The notes under the pieces: model-generated
What the model was told of the DNA's origin: nothing
What the model saw: only the letters and a program-made list of their open reading frames with translations
Databases searched by the model: none
Assembly: GCA_032160705.1 (NCBI GenBank)
Contig: JAVHVE010000037.1
Coordinates: 95,347-159,346 of the forward strand
Source of the DNA: QHXM01 sp032160705
GTDB lineage: Bacteria > Acidobacteriota > Blastocatellia > Pyrinomonadales > Pyrinomonadaceae
DNA: 64,000 nt
Direction: 5' to 3'
In this document: piece after piece, positions 47,643-57,185 of the stretch
Position numbering within the stretch: the first letter of the stretch is position 1
How the letters are laid out: each line of letters opens with the position of its first letter
Position numbers and translations under genes: made by a program

Positions 47643-49220
47643 TTACCTAACCGGCAATGAAACTTTCGCGATCCGTCGTGTTTCTAACAATCCTGAATCA
47701 ATTAGATCATCATGCATCTGTCCGTTCTGATCGGTGACCATTGTGGGCCTGAAATAGCGCTCGAAACGCGAGTCAAGTCTAAAGGCCGGAGTGTACACGC
47801 GGTCGAGCGGCTCGGTTGAGCTGATATGAGTGCGGGGTGCGTCTTTGCCGAGCCTGCGAAGGGGGCGTACAGACAATGATAACCCGTGAGCGCATTGCAT
47901 CAAGCTAGCGCCTGTCGCATAGACTAGTTGCATCTTTGTTAAGTCTTTTCGATAGATGCGCGCGAAACGTCCTGAATGCCAAAGAACACGCAGTCTGTAC
48001 CCATTAAAGGTTTGCACGACGTCGTTGGCCAGAAATTTCACTAGCTTATGAATCGGGTCGAGGGGCTTTTCTAGGACTGTCGACCCGTCCATGTCACGCA
48101 GTTTGATATTAGGTAATATACGCCCCTGCGCTAACGAGTCATAGAAGTATGGCGTACCAAGAATAGGAATTGGCAGTGCGATATATGACGGCAACGTAAC
48201 CTCTGGGGTGCTGAGGATGAACTCCAACTCGCGGCGAAAGTCGGCGATGCTACGAGTTGTAAAATCGGCGATCAAACCATATGAGAAGACAACTCCCATA
48301 TTCAGACAATCCACAATCAATTCCATTTGGGCCGCACCAGTATTCTGCAGCTTGTTGACTCTGCGCAGCCATTCTAAATCGAAGGATTCGACGCCGCTAA
48401 ATAAGAACTCGCAGCCTGCGTCCTTAACCAGCCTTACATTCTCTCGCTTGCTGAAAAAATCATTTGTGACCAATGCGGCCCAGCTTTTGAACTTCCCAGT
48501 CTGGTGCATTTCCTTGATCAGTCCAATGCGCGCGCCAAAGTTAGCCCGATCATTGCCATAAAAATTGTTGTCGACGAAGATGATTCTACTCCTCTTCCCC
48601 AAGGCAAGAATTTGTTGACGTATGTAGTCGAGGTTGTAGCTTTGATAAGAGCGGTCTTCGCCAGTCAATGAACAGAAGGTGCAACGAAAATTACAGTAAC
48701 GGGTGGTTTCAGCATACCCCGTTGAGCCAAGCCAATAGCCAAGATCGTAGCGAGGAAGAACTTGCTCGGCAACGTAGGCTGCGCCAAACGCATCGGCAAC
48801 CACATCTTGCAGTTCCTCAATATCACCTAAACAGGCGTAGTCGAAAAAGCGGGCCGCCAGGCGTGGCAGGGCTCGGACTGGAGGCCCACCCCCAACAACG
48901 ATTACTTTCTCATTCTTCGATCGCGCATAAGCGGTCAAGTGCAGCATTCGGTCAAAACTATTGGTCAGTCCGGTCAGGACCAACATGTCAGGCCAAGCAA
49001 GAAGCTGTTCGTCTTCGAGTGGCCCACTGGCTAATTCCGTATAACAGCGCACATCACACAGTTCGCGCGAAAAAGCGCCTGCCAGATAGATCGGTCCAAC
49101 TGCCTGTGGGATCTTGAAAGCGCGATGAAGAGGCCGGTGTGAGCAGTCAAAATAGCAATTTACAATGAGAATGCGTTTACGTTTGATGGCGTGTCTGGTT
49201 CTGTTTTTGGTAGCGTGCAT
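47643..49220 (-). CDS. B12-binding-domain radical SAM protein
   Basis: The 525-residue product (ATG 49220) has an N-terminal cobalamin-binding-like domain (KRILIVNCYFDC, QAVGPIYLAGAFSRE, MLVLTGLTNSF, VIVVGGGPP). A radical SAM domain follows with YCNFRCTFC (Cys176, Cys180, Cys183), the 4Fe-4S site, then FVDNNFYG and LFSGVESFD. B12-binding radical SAM proteins often methylate unactivated carbons or remodel lipids, sugars and natural products. The canonical DxHxxG cobalamin motif is not evident, so B12 may not bind. It lies at the start of the lipid gene cluster and its real substrate is unknown. Confidence 0.8.
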   Translation of the reverse strand: MHATKNRTRHAIKRKRILIVNCYFDCSHRPLHRAFKIPQAVGPIYLAGAFSRELCDVRCYTELASGPLEDEQLLAWPDMLVLTGLTNSFDRMLHLTAYARSKNEKVIVVGGGPPVRALPRLAARFFDYACLGDIEELQDVVADAFGAAYVAEQVLPRYDLGYWLGSTGYAETTRYCNFRCTFCSLTGEDRSYQSYNLDYIRQQILALGKRSRIIFVDNNFYGNDRANFGARIGLIKEMHQTGKFKSWAALVTNDFFSKRENVRLVKDAGCEFLFSGVESFDLEWLRRVNKLQNTGAAQMELIVDCLNMGVVFSYGLIADFTTRSIADFRRELEFILSTPEVTLPSYIALPIPILGTPYFYDSLAQGRILPNIKLRDMDGSTVLEKPLDPIHKLVKFLANDVVQTFNGYRLRVLWHSGRFARIYRKDLTKMQLVYATGASLMQCAHGLSLSVRPLRRLGKDAPRTHISSTEPLDRVYTPAFRLDSRFERYFRPTMVTDQNGQMHDDLIDSGLLETRRIAKVSLPVR

Positions 49221-49289
49221 ATTCACCAAGGTCAGAGATAATACCGAAATCCAGAGTTGATTCAAGAGGATTCTTTAGATTTTCAGTCG

Positions 49290-50285
49290 CTATTGCACGA
49301 ACCAGGTTGCGGATGTGATTGCGCTGACTATTACGAAAAAGACAAGGTATATAGCGACAAAATAGATAAAAGGAAGTGATTCCATTAATTCAGCGAGCGA
49401 GCGTAACCACTCTGGCTTAAACTTACCGATCGTAGCTAGGAGCACTTCCATCATCGCTACCAAAATTAGCACGATTACTTCTTTCGGCTTGAGAATAATA
49501 ATAACAAGCAAAAGGTACGCAAGAGCGAGAAATGCCAGCATCCAGAAGGCTGCATAGCTTCTGAGCCAGTGTTTACGGTAGAAATGGTTCTGATACCATT
49601 CCGTGTGTAGCCTCATTGGGAACCAGCTCAAGAGAAGAACAAAAATGAGAATAAGTTTTTCTTTCTCGCTTTCTGGCACGCTCGTTCCATAGCGAGCGTT
49701 CGGTATTATAAGAATAATCAGATACCAAAAGTAGGCAAGTACGAACAAGACTGTGATCCAGGCTAATCCGAGGTGCACATAGGCGACCGGACCACCTCGT
49801 GTGAAAATATCTCGGACTGAGTTTAGCTGGACCAGCCTCTGATACTCCTTTCGTTTGTTTTCGAGGCTCTTGGAATGAGCCCCAGTTCGACTTGCATCAC
49901 GGAGTTCCCGCTCTAATCGAGAACTTTGCTCAGCCTCTTTCGCCTTTAGGATGTATGGTGCAACGGGTTTGCTTGTAAAATCGTGAAGCACAGTAAGCGT
50001 GAGCATCACCAGAGTCAGAAGTATTGCAACGCAAGACACCGAGAAGCGCCAGGTCCCAGGCGACAACCAATAAGAGATTACTTCACCGTTAATGGTAACC
50101 GAGAAAACAAAAACCGCCGCTGGAAACGAAGAGAGCAAGAAAATAGAGTACGCGGGATTATTCTGGATCCATCTTGCTGGTTGCGTAGATTTTGGAAGAC
50201 AAAAAAGAATGGCAACTGGATACGAGAGCGAAACAACAAACGCAATTACAAAGCTGAAAATCGCAGTTTTTAAAGGGTTGGACAT
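49290..50285 (-). CDS. Multi-pass membrane protein, unknown
   Basis: The 331-residue product has about seven hydrophobic helices: FSFVIAFVVSLSYPVAILF, YSIFLLSSFPAAVFVFSVTI, FSVSCVAILLTLVMLTLTVL, a cytosolic charged segment (about residues 120-165, Arg/Glu/Lys-rich), then LAWITVLFVLAYFWYLIILI and more. I recognise no family. It is encoded downstream of the phosphatidyltransferase gene on the same strand. The ATG at 50285 is preferred over an upstream start. Confidence 0.6.
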   Translation of the reverse strand: MSNPLKTAIFSFVIAFVVSLSYPVAILFCLPKSTQPARWIQNNPAYSIFLLSSFPAAVFVFSVTINGEVISYWLSPGTWRFSVSCVAILLTLVMLTLTVLHDFTSKPVAPYILKAKEAEQSSRLERELRDASRTGAHSKSLENKRKEYQRLVQLNSVRDIFTRGGPVAYVHLGLAWITVLFVLAYFWYLIILIIPNARYGTSVPESEKEKLILIFVLLLSWFPMRLHTEWYQNHFYRKHWLRSYAAFWMLAFLALAYLLLVIIILKPKEVIVLILVAMMEVLLATIGKFKPEWLRSLAELMESLPFIYFVAIYLVFFVIVSAITSATWFVQ

Positions 50286-50419
50286 CAATCTTTCTACCGT
50301 TTGCAAGTCGCTGAACTTTACGAGGTTTCTGCAAAGGCAATGTAAAGCTTAACAATATCGGCTTAGCTCACCACCGTTTGAACTCTGAAACCAAAGCGCA
50401 TTTTTATTCCTCAGCACAA

Positions 50420-50442
50420 CCTCTGCACTAAAAGTGCAGAGG
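50420..50442 (-). terminator. Perfect 9-bp hairpin
   Basis: CCTCTGCAC, loop TAAAA, GTGCAGAGG. It lies just past the stop of the phosphatidyltransferase gene (50480) on the minus strand and before the membrane-protein gene. The T-rich tail on the minus strand is weak (TTGTGCTG), so it may be a pausing or partial terminator. Confidence 0.6.
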
Positions 50443-50479
50443 GGTTTGGTTTAGGTGTGGCAAAAGTGCAGCGGCATAT

Positions 50480-51262
50480 CTAATGCAGCAGCGCAAGTGT
50501 TACTAGTACTGTAGCAAGGCAAAAGTCTGATGCTAATTGCATCCAGGAAGCAACCTTCGTCGTGCGTGTAGCGTGGTCGCTCACCTCCGGGCCTCTCTTT
50601 CCCTTCAGCCTCATCGTAATTATGTATCTCGTTCGTGGAAGATACGTGACCAAGATAGGGACAGCCCGCAATAAACTGAAAAACAAGACGCTGAGCAAAA
50701 TGCCAAAATCCAATATCGAAAGCGACATGCGTCCTTGATACATAGTTAGCAGCAGCACAGAGAACAACACACCCTTGAGTGAGGCATAAGCACTTCTACT
50801 AAGCTTTGATAATACGAGAAAGCGCCACCGTCGAGGTAGGAGAATCCCGGTCGCCGGAACTCTTTCCATTCTGAATGCACACACGCGGCATGCATCTGTT
50901 AGTACAATCCGACCATAGAACACTAGAACAAACCAAAGCGGTATCAAACCTACGCGGATGAAATATTGAAGGAACAAGAACTCAACTAACCTGTCCGCTG
51001 CTATGTCGATAAAACTCCCTAATAACGTCTGACTGTTAAGACGGCGTGCAAGAATTCCATCGACAGCATCAAGAGTGAATATAATTGGCACTCCTATAAA
51101 CGCAGTGAACAGCATGCCAGTTGGGAGCTTATCTATTTCGGCGATGAGAAAAATTGCTAAAAGTACCCGCAGAAAAGAAACAGCTGACGGAAGAACATAC
51201 CGTACGGTGTCGATAGGTTTCAGGGCGCTTTGCTCGAAGTGATTGGAAGTCATTGGTGACAT
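50480..51262 (-). CDS. CDP-alcohol phosphatidyltransferase family protein
   Basis: The 260-residue product has the full CDP-AP motif D-x2-D-G-x2-A-R-x8-G-x3-D-x3-D: Asp65, Asp68, Gly69, Ala72, Arg73, Gly82, Asp86, Asp90 (DAVDGILARRLNSQTLLGSF and IDIAAD). Several hydrophobic helices follow. These inner-membrane enzymes join a CDP-diacylglycerol-type donor to an alcohol (glycerol-3-phosphate, inositol phosphate, serine). Acceptor identity cannot be read. The start (ATG 51262) lacks a clear ribosome site; 51253 or an upstream GTG are alternatives. Confidence 0.85.
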   Translation of the reverse strand: MSPMTSNHFEQSALKPIDTVRYVLPSAVSFLRVLLAIFLIAEIDKLPTGMLFTAFIGVPIIFTLDAVDGILARRLNSQTLLGSFIDIAADRLVEFLFLQYFIRVGLIPLWFVLVFYGRIVLTDACRVCAFRMERVPATGILLPRRWRFLVLSKLSRSAYASLKGVLFSVLLLTMYQGRMSLSILDFGILLSVLFFSLLRAVPILVTYLPRTRYIITMRLKGKRGPEVSDHATRTTKVASWMQLASDFCLATVLVTLALLH

Positions 51263-51460
51263 CACGCAACTACGATAAAAATTATGAAGACGAGCCAAGA
51301 GAGGATACAAATACCTGTATAACACCGCCACGGGAATTGTCTGTCTTCCGTTGGAACAATTAGTGCCTCTAGCGTTATCCCGGTCCTACAGGAGGTGAAT
51401 TTGTCCGGCGGCAACACTGAGACCGCCTGCTTTCTACATTTATTACGTGGGCTACCAACT

Positions 51461-52021
51461 TTAACGAACTGCGTCCCCAGAAAGCGTGTAGTAACCAGCA
51501 AGGCCGATTAAGACATGACGAGTTATTTTTCCAAGAAGTACTGGTATGAAGTACCGCGCGAATCCTATTCTTAACGAGCCTGCGATTACGGAAGCCGGAT
51601 CAAAGAACGGATTAGGAACGCTCGCAAGAACAAACAAAGGAACAAATGATCGTTCACGCGTTATCCGCAGAAATCGCCAGTTGGCAATTCGCTCGATTTT
51701 ACGTTCGCCCTCTTCTGACTGAGCAGCGCGAAAGGAATACCCGAACGCATACCCAGCTAGCTCGCCAATCGCCCCTCCTGCTCCTGCTGTCACTCCAACT
51801 GCTAGAGGATTTAGTTTGCTCGCAACGAAGAATGTTGCGACCTGAGAAGGTCCTGCCACGGGAGCGATTCCGTTGATAAGGCTTATTACAAATATCCCCT
51901 TGTAACCTAACGATGCTAACCATTCAATAGGAATTACGCCTCGCCATAGTGCGATGGCAGTGGCACACATGAACGTAAGGAGGATGAGCGTTATGCCACC
52001 ATGAATATACCTGCTCTTCAT
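51461..52021 (-). CDS. VTT (DedA/YqaA-like) membrane protein
   Basis: The 186-residue product shows the VTT topology: IFVISLINGIAPVAGPSQVA, VTAGAGGAIGELAGYAFGY (G-x3-G-x3-G re-entrant) and FVLASVPNPFFDPASVIAGS, with the FxxxRFIP-like AS.PNP motif. VTT-family proteins include DedA and lipid scramblases, which move polyprenyl phosphates or phospholipids between leaflets. It lies upstream of the phosphatidyltransferase on the same strand, consistent with a lipid-related role. Confidence 0.8.
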   Translation of the reverse strand: MKSRYIHGGITLILLTFMCATAIALWRGVIPIEWLASLGYKGIFVISLINGIAPVAGPSQVATFFVASKLNPLAVGVTAGAGGAIGELAGYAFGYSFRAAQSEEGERKIERIANWRFLRITRERSFVPLFVLASVPNPFFDPASVIAGSLRIGFARYFIPVLLGKITRHVLIGLAGYYTLSGDAVR

Positions 52022-52336
52022 CGCACAACGGTTCTTACCGTCTCTTCCTGAAGTATGGCATGGGTAAGTTTACAGTGGCATAGTGAGTAAATCTGACTTG
52101 AACCAGTAAGTCGCCAAATTTGTCCTTCTAGTGAGATTGCGAACTACTCGAGCACTGCGTCCCATTATGGTGGGCTCACTATTATCATTGTCTACAGCAA
52201 AATTCAATGCTTACTTAAAGCCAAGGGTGCGGGAATGCTTGCTGAAGATCCCGCAATGCCCCCTGCCAAGTAGTGTTGCAAAAATTTTCTGACAGCACAA
52301 GATGTTGCGAGATCTAAACATGGCGGCTGTGATGTT
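52022..52336. other. Region between VTT gene and IS110 derivative
   Basis: About 315 bases including the VTT gene promoter (leftward) and the outer end of the IS110 derivative. No other feature seen. Confidence 0.4.
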
Positions 52337-52413
52337 ATGAAGCAGGCACTTCCGGCTCACGTGTGAGCTGCGATAGACTCAGTTTGCGCATGAGATCGCA
52401 CGAGGAGGTGCCT

Positions 52414-52866
52414 ATGGCGATCTATTGTGGTATCGACTTTCACCCGCGTCAACAGTCTATCAGCCACTGTGACGTGGCCGACGGCGAACTCCATTATCAG
52501 GAGCTTCATCACGAGCGGGATGACATCCGCGGCTTCTACTCTCGATTCACCGGCGAGGTTATCGCTGGGCTGGAGCCGATGGAGCACTCCTCAGCCGGTA
52601 AGCAGCGCTTCCTCGGGATCAGCAAAGGCAGCTCGCGCCTGCTGCGCTATCTGCTGGTGGAGGCGGCGCACACGGCGGCCAAGCGAGACGAGGGGTTGAA
52701 GAAGTTCTATCAGCGACTGGTCTACCGCAGGGGTGCCGCGAAGGCGAAGGTGGCGGTCGCACGCAAGCTCCTGATCCGCGGCTACATTATCTTGCGCGAC
52801 CGTATCGATTATGAAGAGTTCCTCCGTCGGGGCGTCGAAGCGCGGCCTGCCCGGCTCGCAACATAG
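52414..52866 (+). pseudogene. IS110 transposase with 196-codon in-frame deletion
   Basis: The 150-codon ORF joins the first 53 residues (AIYCGIDFHPRQQ to VIAGLE) directly to the C-terminal segment starting PMEHSSAGKQRFLGISKG. Compared with the intact protein it lacks everything between VVGLEASG and YVGLEPMEY, so it has lost the later catalytic Asp residues and the Transposase_20 start. The shared GGGCTGGAG-like sequence at both joints suggests deletion by short direct repeats. The reading frame is intact. AGGAGG precedes the ATG. Confidence 0.85.
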
Positions 52867-53103
52867 GCTCCTATGCCTGAGGTTTGTGATTGGGCGGCCG
52901 GCCTCTCCCTTACGGGAGAGTGCGAATAGAGCCTCATGGGTTCTGAATGCCCGCATAGATGAGTGATCGTGGCTCGATGCGCCGATCCGACGAGGAAGGT
53001 TCGACGCTAAACCAGAGGTGCGATCTCATGCGCAGCGGGAGGCACATCATGGTTAGTGATGTCGGACTCGTGACGAAACGGGAGGAGTTTGCTTGACACG
53101 CAT
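52867..53103 (+). ncRNA. Candidate bridge/seek RNA region of the deleted IS copy
   Basis: This segment matches the non-coding end of the intact element, with a clear hairpin CTCTCCCTTACGGGAGAG. Presence of this region alongside both ends means the element keeps all cis signals for RNA-guided movement. The RNA itself is inferred. Confidence 0.4.
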
Positions 53104-53389
53104 GCCTGCTTCATAGATGTTGCGAAAATTATATTCAAGCGCGAAAGTTATTCGAGGGCGTTTCGCTATACCGCTACTTCGAACAGCGAAGCGACAAACT
53201 TCGCCTGCCCTTGCGAATCACTTCCCATTGACTACCTCCGTCGAGTCCGTTTATTGGCGAATAGTGAAACAAGTACCCAGCATTAAATAGCCTAAAATCA
53301 CTTCAATAGTGACGAGCACTTCCGCTAAAGCAGTCCTAAGTACTACATCACCAAAACCGGGTATGGATTGTGGAATCGATTGCCTCTGG

Positions 53390-54277
53390 TTAAGAGGTTG
53401 CTCGGTGACCATGGTGATGCATCCAAAACCATTGCTCTGGACGTGAACTCACATGGCGCTCAAGAGTTTTTGCGAAGTTTTCTGTCATTATTCGTTCAGC
53501 ATCATGACGAGAAGCTCCAAGAGGGTTTTCGATAGGTGGCTCAACTACAACCTCGTATGTACCATCGGTATTTCTGGAAGTTATGACTGGAATCAGAGGC
53601 GCATTCGTCAGAACGGAAAGTGAAGCTGGAGCACGAGACATGTTATGTGGGATTCCAAGAAAGGTCAGGGGTATAGCACTCGATCCCCATGTTAAGTCTG
53701 CGACAACCATAACCACATTACCCTGCTTCAGAAGATGCCCTGCCCTTATTGCACCCCTAATCGAACTTTCAAGTGAATGAAAGCTACTCTTTGGCTTCAA
53801 GTATTTTTCCCTATAAGCGCGAAACTGAGCAACAACCCAGCCCACTCTGCGTGTAGAACGCCGCATAATGTAGGCTGGCTCCTTACATATCCCTTCGAGG
53901 GCAAAAGGGAGTATACCCACATTACCGTAATGGGCGGTCATTAATACAGCGCCACGGCCGTTGCTAACTGCCTCGGTGATGTAGTGTAGATCCCTCACTT
54001 TGATACACGGTCTAATGTGATGCTTTTCATCAGAGAACCGCAAGAGTTCGATGACTGACGTTGCAATATGCTGAAACGCCCGAATTGCAATTTGTTTATG
54101 TAGAGAATATGAGTCTCTTGGGTAGCAAGCGCGGATGTTTTGAAGCGCCAGTTCCCGTTGGGAGCGGTACACACAGTACCCAAGTCTGCCCAAGATCAGA
54201 GCAGTATTCAAAGTCACGAAATGTGGGAGGCGATTTAAGATTCTTACAAGCAAATGAATTAGCTTCTGGCTATTCAT
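53390..54277 (-). CDS. LpxL/HtrB-like lysophospholipid acyltransferase
   Basis: The 295-residue product fits the HtrB/LpxL family: NIRACYPRD, TAHYGNVGILPFALEG, YIMRRSTRR, VVADLTWGSSAIPLTFLG and EQWFWMHHHGHR. These enzymes transfer acyl chains to lipid A or other glycolipids at the inner membrane. The catalytic HX4(D/E) is HYGNVG here (His116, then Gly121 instead of Glu/Asp), so activity may be altered or use a different residue. It belongs to the cluster with two phosphatidyltransferases. Confidence 0.8.
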   Translation of the reverse strand: MNSQKLIHLLVRILNRLPHFVTLNTALILGRLGYCVYRSQRELALQNIRACYPRDSYSLHKQIAIRAFQHIATSVIELLRFSDEKHHIRPCIKVRDLHYITEAVSNGRGAVLMTAHYGNVGILPFALEGICKEPAYIMRRSTRRVGWVVAQFRAYREKYLKPKSSFHSLESSIRGAIRAGHLLKQGNVVMVVADLTWGSSAIPLTFLGIPHNMSRAPASLSVLTNAPLIPVITSRNTDGTYEVVVEPPIENPLGASRHDAERIMTENFAKTLERHVSSRPEQWFWMHHHGHRATS

Positions 54278-54740
54278 AGCGTTGTGGAGCTCATTGTAAG
54301 GTTACTGAACGATGACCATCTCTGGAAGTGAGTGCTATTCCATAGAAAGGCAACCCTATGTAAGTTCATGGCCTAAGCATCCTATTCTTGTATTGTGACC
54401 CGTTCAGAAATGCTTCGGGTTAGGAAGTGGGCCACATACTCTCGATTAACACACTATGGGGCATGTTCTCCTAATAATTCTTGGAAACATATTCAGCAAT
54501 TTCCCTCATTCCCTTGGGTTGCGGTTAAGAGTTAACTGATAGCTTCTTTACATCTAGTTTACAAACAAATGCCACTGAGTGGGGCAAATGCAAAACGAAT
54601 AATCTGCCTGCCGCACTCCTTTGGAATCTGTCCATTACTGAGCGGTAAATATGCCTCCAACCCACCTTCTCACACTGCGTTGTTAGACAAACTGACACAA
54701 TGAGAGTCGGCTAGTTTGACCCTAATGATAACAAGGAGTT
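54278..54740. other. Divergent intergenic region
   Basis: About 460 AT-rich bases between the acyltransferase and the second phosphatidyltransferase. It must hold both promoters. No RNA or further gene is visible. Confidence 0.4.
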
Positions 54741-55301
54741 ATGCGTCGCCAAACGGCTGCGATTTGGCTGGTGGAGTCGATAAGCCTTTCAAGGCTCCTC
54801 GCGGCGCTGCTTTTTGCTTCGCTTGCTTTCCAAGATGTTCCGATATTACTCGTGTCAGGGCTTTACGTATTTGCAATGTGTACTGACTTGATTGACGGCT
54901 ACTTGGCACGCAAACTCAAAGCTGATACCTATTTTGGTAAAGTAGTTGATCTCGTCAGCGACAAGTCTATGACGATTGTATCTTTGCTCTACGCCGCATC
55001 TCGCGGCATCAGCGTATTTCCTCTTTCCCTCATTGCAATCCGCGAAATCATCATGATCGGCGCACGAATCATAGTTGTTGAAGATAGACAACTCTTCCCG
55101 ACGAGCAGAATATTGGGCGGATTGTTGGCCTTCTTGATTTGGGGTAACACACTATTTTTAGTGCTTACCACAGATGTTAATCTAGTAAGAATCGCAAGAG
55201 ACATTTATTGGGCCTGCGCCATTGTCTTCACCTTGAATCTCCTGGCTCGTATTTACAAAAGTGCACATCGGATTAAAGCTTCCGTGATACAGGACCAATG
55301 A
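54741..55301 (+). CDS. CDP-alcohol phosphatidyltransferase (PgsA-like)
   Basis: The 186-residue product matches the short PgsA-like form: TDLIDGYLARKLKADTYFGK with Asp49, Asp52, Gly53, Ala56, Arg57, Gly66, then Asp70 and Asp74 (VVDLVSDK). Four to five hydrophobic helices complete it. Related enzymes make phosphatidylglycerophosphate. AAGGAG precedes the ATG. It is the second member of this family within 4 kb, implying a dedicated lipid pathway on the island. Confidence 0.88.
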   Translation: MRRQTAAIWLVESISLSRLLAALLFASLAFQDVPILLVSGLYVFAMCTDLIDGYLARKLKADTYFGKVVDLVSDKSMTIVSLLYAASRGISVFPLSLIAIREIIMIGARIIVVEDRQLFPTSRILGGLLAFLIWGNTLFLVLTTDVNLVRIARDIYWACAIVFTLNLLARIYKSAHRIKASVIQDQ

Positions 55302-55402
55302 TTGCAAAAGGTCTGGCCGACATCGCATACAAAACCACGGCACTCGTGTGACCCGTCAACCTTGATCTACTAATCCCTGGTTAATTAAACTTATAGAAGG
55401 AA

Positions 55403-56551
55403 TCAATTCTTCTTCAATAAACGCCCGACAACCGGAACTAAATCCATTAGTTTTAATGCGACAGAGATTGTTGTAGTAGTTACTGCAAAACCGAGTGCAC
55501 GGACTAGACGCTTTAGGTGAGGGTAGTTTGGGATCTTCTGTATTTTCTCCCACACATTGTCATAGTAGTCTAGCGCTTCTTTACCTTTACTCAACGTTTC
55601 GAGATCGACACCATGGCTCTCAATTATACGCGAGTAGTTTTTCTGCTGTAACGTTCTTAGCTTTTCCAGCACTTCTCGTTTCATCGCAACAATATCTGAC
55701 CTTAGAAAGAGGGTCGGGATAAAATAGGCGGTAACTGTCCAGATAATCAGTATTATTAACCCCATAAGTGGTGTCACGTCCGCCGTGCGGTGAACTAGGA
55801 ATGCGACAGTTATCGAGAGCGAACCTACGATTAAGGTGGCAATAATAGGCGTGCTGATTATGCTGGCAACGAAACCTAATCCTCCGGCGCCATCGTGGTG
55901 AAATGGAAACAGTTTTAACTTGCCAGATAGGCGCGCCCGCCTTACAAGGCGGAGCGTAACTACAAGTATCGCAACTTGAATCATTGCGATATAGGGGAGG
56001 AGCCATCCGTAAAGATACAACTTATACGCTCTAGTTATCCAAAAACCCCAAAAGTAAGTTTTCGAATCCCAAAAGTTATATGGGACGACAATGCCCGGTT
56101 TCTGATTCTGGTAGGTATTCCAGATGAATGCGGCTAGGCCGGTACAATAAATTAACGTAGCCGCAAGCTTACTTTCTTTGTCTTGCCAGCTTAAAAATCT
56201 TCGAATCTGTGTGCCGCTCAAAAGTGAGCTTTGTTTTTCGACTTTAGCTATTTCGCCAGTATGGAGCCGAGCTCTTTGAAGCTTATGAACTGATTGCCTT
56301 ATAACAAGCGGTAGGGCAATTTGAAGAAGTGGAAAACCCCAGAGAGCGGGATGTTGTAAGAGCCCAATATTTGGTTCGTTAAGGATTAGACTATGGTCAA
56401 GAAGGCTCCCGGTCAACATCACAAGCGCAACTAGTACCGCGATAATGCAGGACTGTCCCAAGAAACCGACCTTAAAGAGACAGCCCACATAATAATGAAG
56501 TGAAAAGCCGCCAGTCTGCAAAATGTCTTGTGGACCAGAAGGATTACGCAT
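55403..56551 (-). CDS. Multi-pass membrane protein, unknown
   Basis: The 382-residue product has about six to seven hydrophobic helices, for example QSCIIAVLVALVMLTGSLL, FWGFWITRAYKLYLYGWLLP, TLIVGSLSITVAFLV and GLIILIIWTVTAYFIPTLFL. Between them lies the short phrase LKLFPFHHDGAGGLGFVASI, which is His/Asp/Gly-rich and may be functional. The C-terminal region is charged and probably coiled. I recognise no family. Confidence 0.6.
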   Translation of the reverse strand: MRNPSGPQDILQTGGFSLHYYVGCLFKVGFLGQSCIIAVLVALVMLTGSLLDHSLILNEPNIGLLQHPALWGFPLLQIALPLVIRQSVHKLQRARLHTGEIAKVEKQSSLLSGTQIRRFLSWQDKESKLAATLIYCTGLAAFIWNTYQNQKPGIVVPYNFWDSKTYFWGFWITRAYKLYLYGWLLPYIAMIQVAILVVTLRLVRRARLSGKLKLFPFHHDGAGGLGFVASIISTPIIATLIVGSLSITVAFLVHRTADVTPLMGLIILIIWTVTAYFIPTLFLRSDIVAMKREVLEKLRTLQQKNYSRIIESHGVDLETLSKGKEALDYYDNVWEKIQKIPNYPHLKRLVRALGFAVTTTTISVALKLMDLVPVVGRLLKKN

Positions 56552-57185
56552 AATCCAAATTGTTAAATGAACATCCTCATCAAAGCAAAGGTGCTTATGG
56601 ATATTGAGGCGCCGAGTGCTTGATGTCGCCGCCGAATCAGTGGGTCACACTTAGATGTACGTGCATTCTCAACAGTGTCGGCTATAAGGACGAGTGTCGT
56701 CGCGATATGAGCAAATGCCATAAAATGTAATGGAGAAATAGCCCGCTAATCTCACCAGATCTTCGATTATCGACGAGGCGGAAAACCTATTTGCTTTCAA
56801 AGAACTGGAAAGGTTCCCATTAACAACTTTGATTACGAATAACTCCTTGTTATCCAAAGTAATCGGTTAATAGAAAATCGCCTGCTAACCTGTGCGTATG
56901 ATTCACGAACCGGATATAGTGAAGGCGCTCTTGAAATACCCTTTGTATGAGGCTCCAGGTTCTCGCCTAAGTTAAGCTTATCGAAGGAGAATTTACTGCA
57001 GGATTATTATCCCTTATTACTACTTATCACTTCAAGGCTAATCTTTAATACTTATTCCCATACTGATTTCACTTGAAACCTTAAACTTTCATTATTAAAC
57101 TCCCCGCCAGTTTTAATCCCAACCCACTTATTCACTCACAAGAAGCTTTTTCACCTTGAGAAGAAAAAGGCCGCAGATTGCTTCC
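56552..57185. other. AT-rich intergenic region before second recombinase
   Basis: About 630 bases with no convincing gene; a 62-codon minus-strand ORF (56669-56857) shows no motif. The last 150 bases are unusually AT-rich and could include recombinase binding sites. No clear direct repeats seen. Confidence 0.4.

Larger units (their letters stand above)
52320..53135 (+). mobile_element. Internally deleted IS110-type element
   Basis: Both subterminal repeats are present: ATGAAGCAGGC at 52337-52347 and GCCTGCTTCAT at 53104-53114. The interval is 778 bp against 1386 bp in the intact copy at 26.9-28.3 kb. Gene ends and the non-coding downstream region are kept, but the middle of the transposase is lost. 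It is therefore likely non-autonomous, able to move only with transposase from a full copy. Outer limits are approximate. Confidence 0.8.

Noticed and set aside
52363..52413. Longer start for the deleted IS110 transposase
   Set aside because: The in-frame upstream codons have no counterpart in the intact copy, and AGGAGG is correctly spaced for the ATG at 52414.
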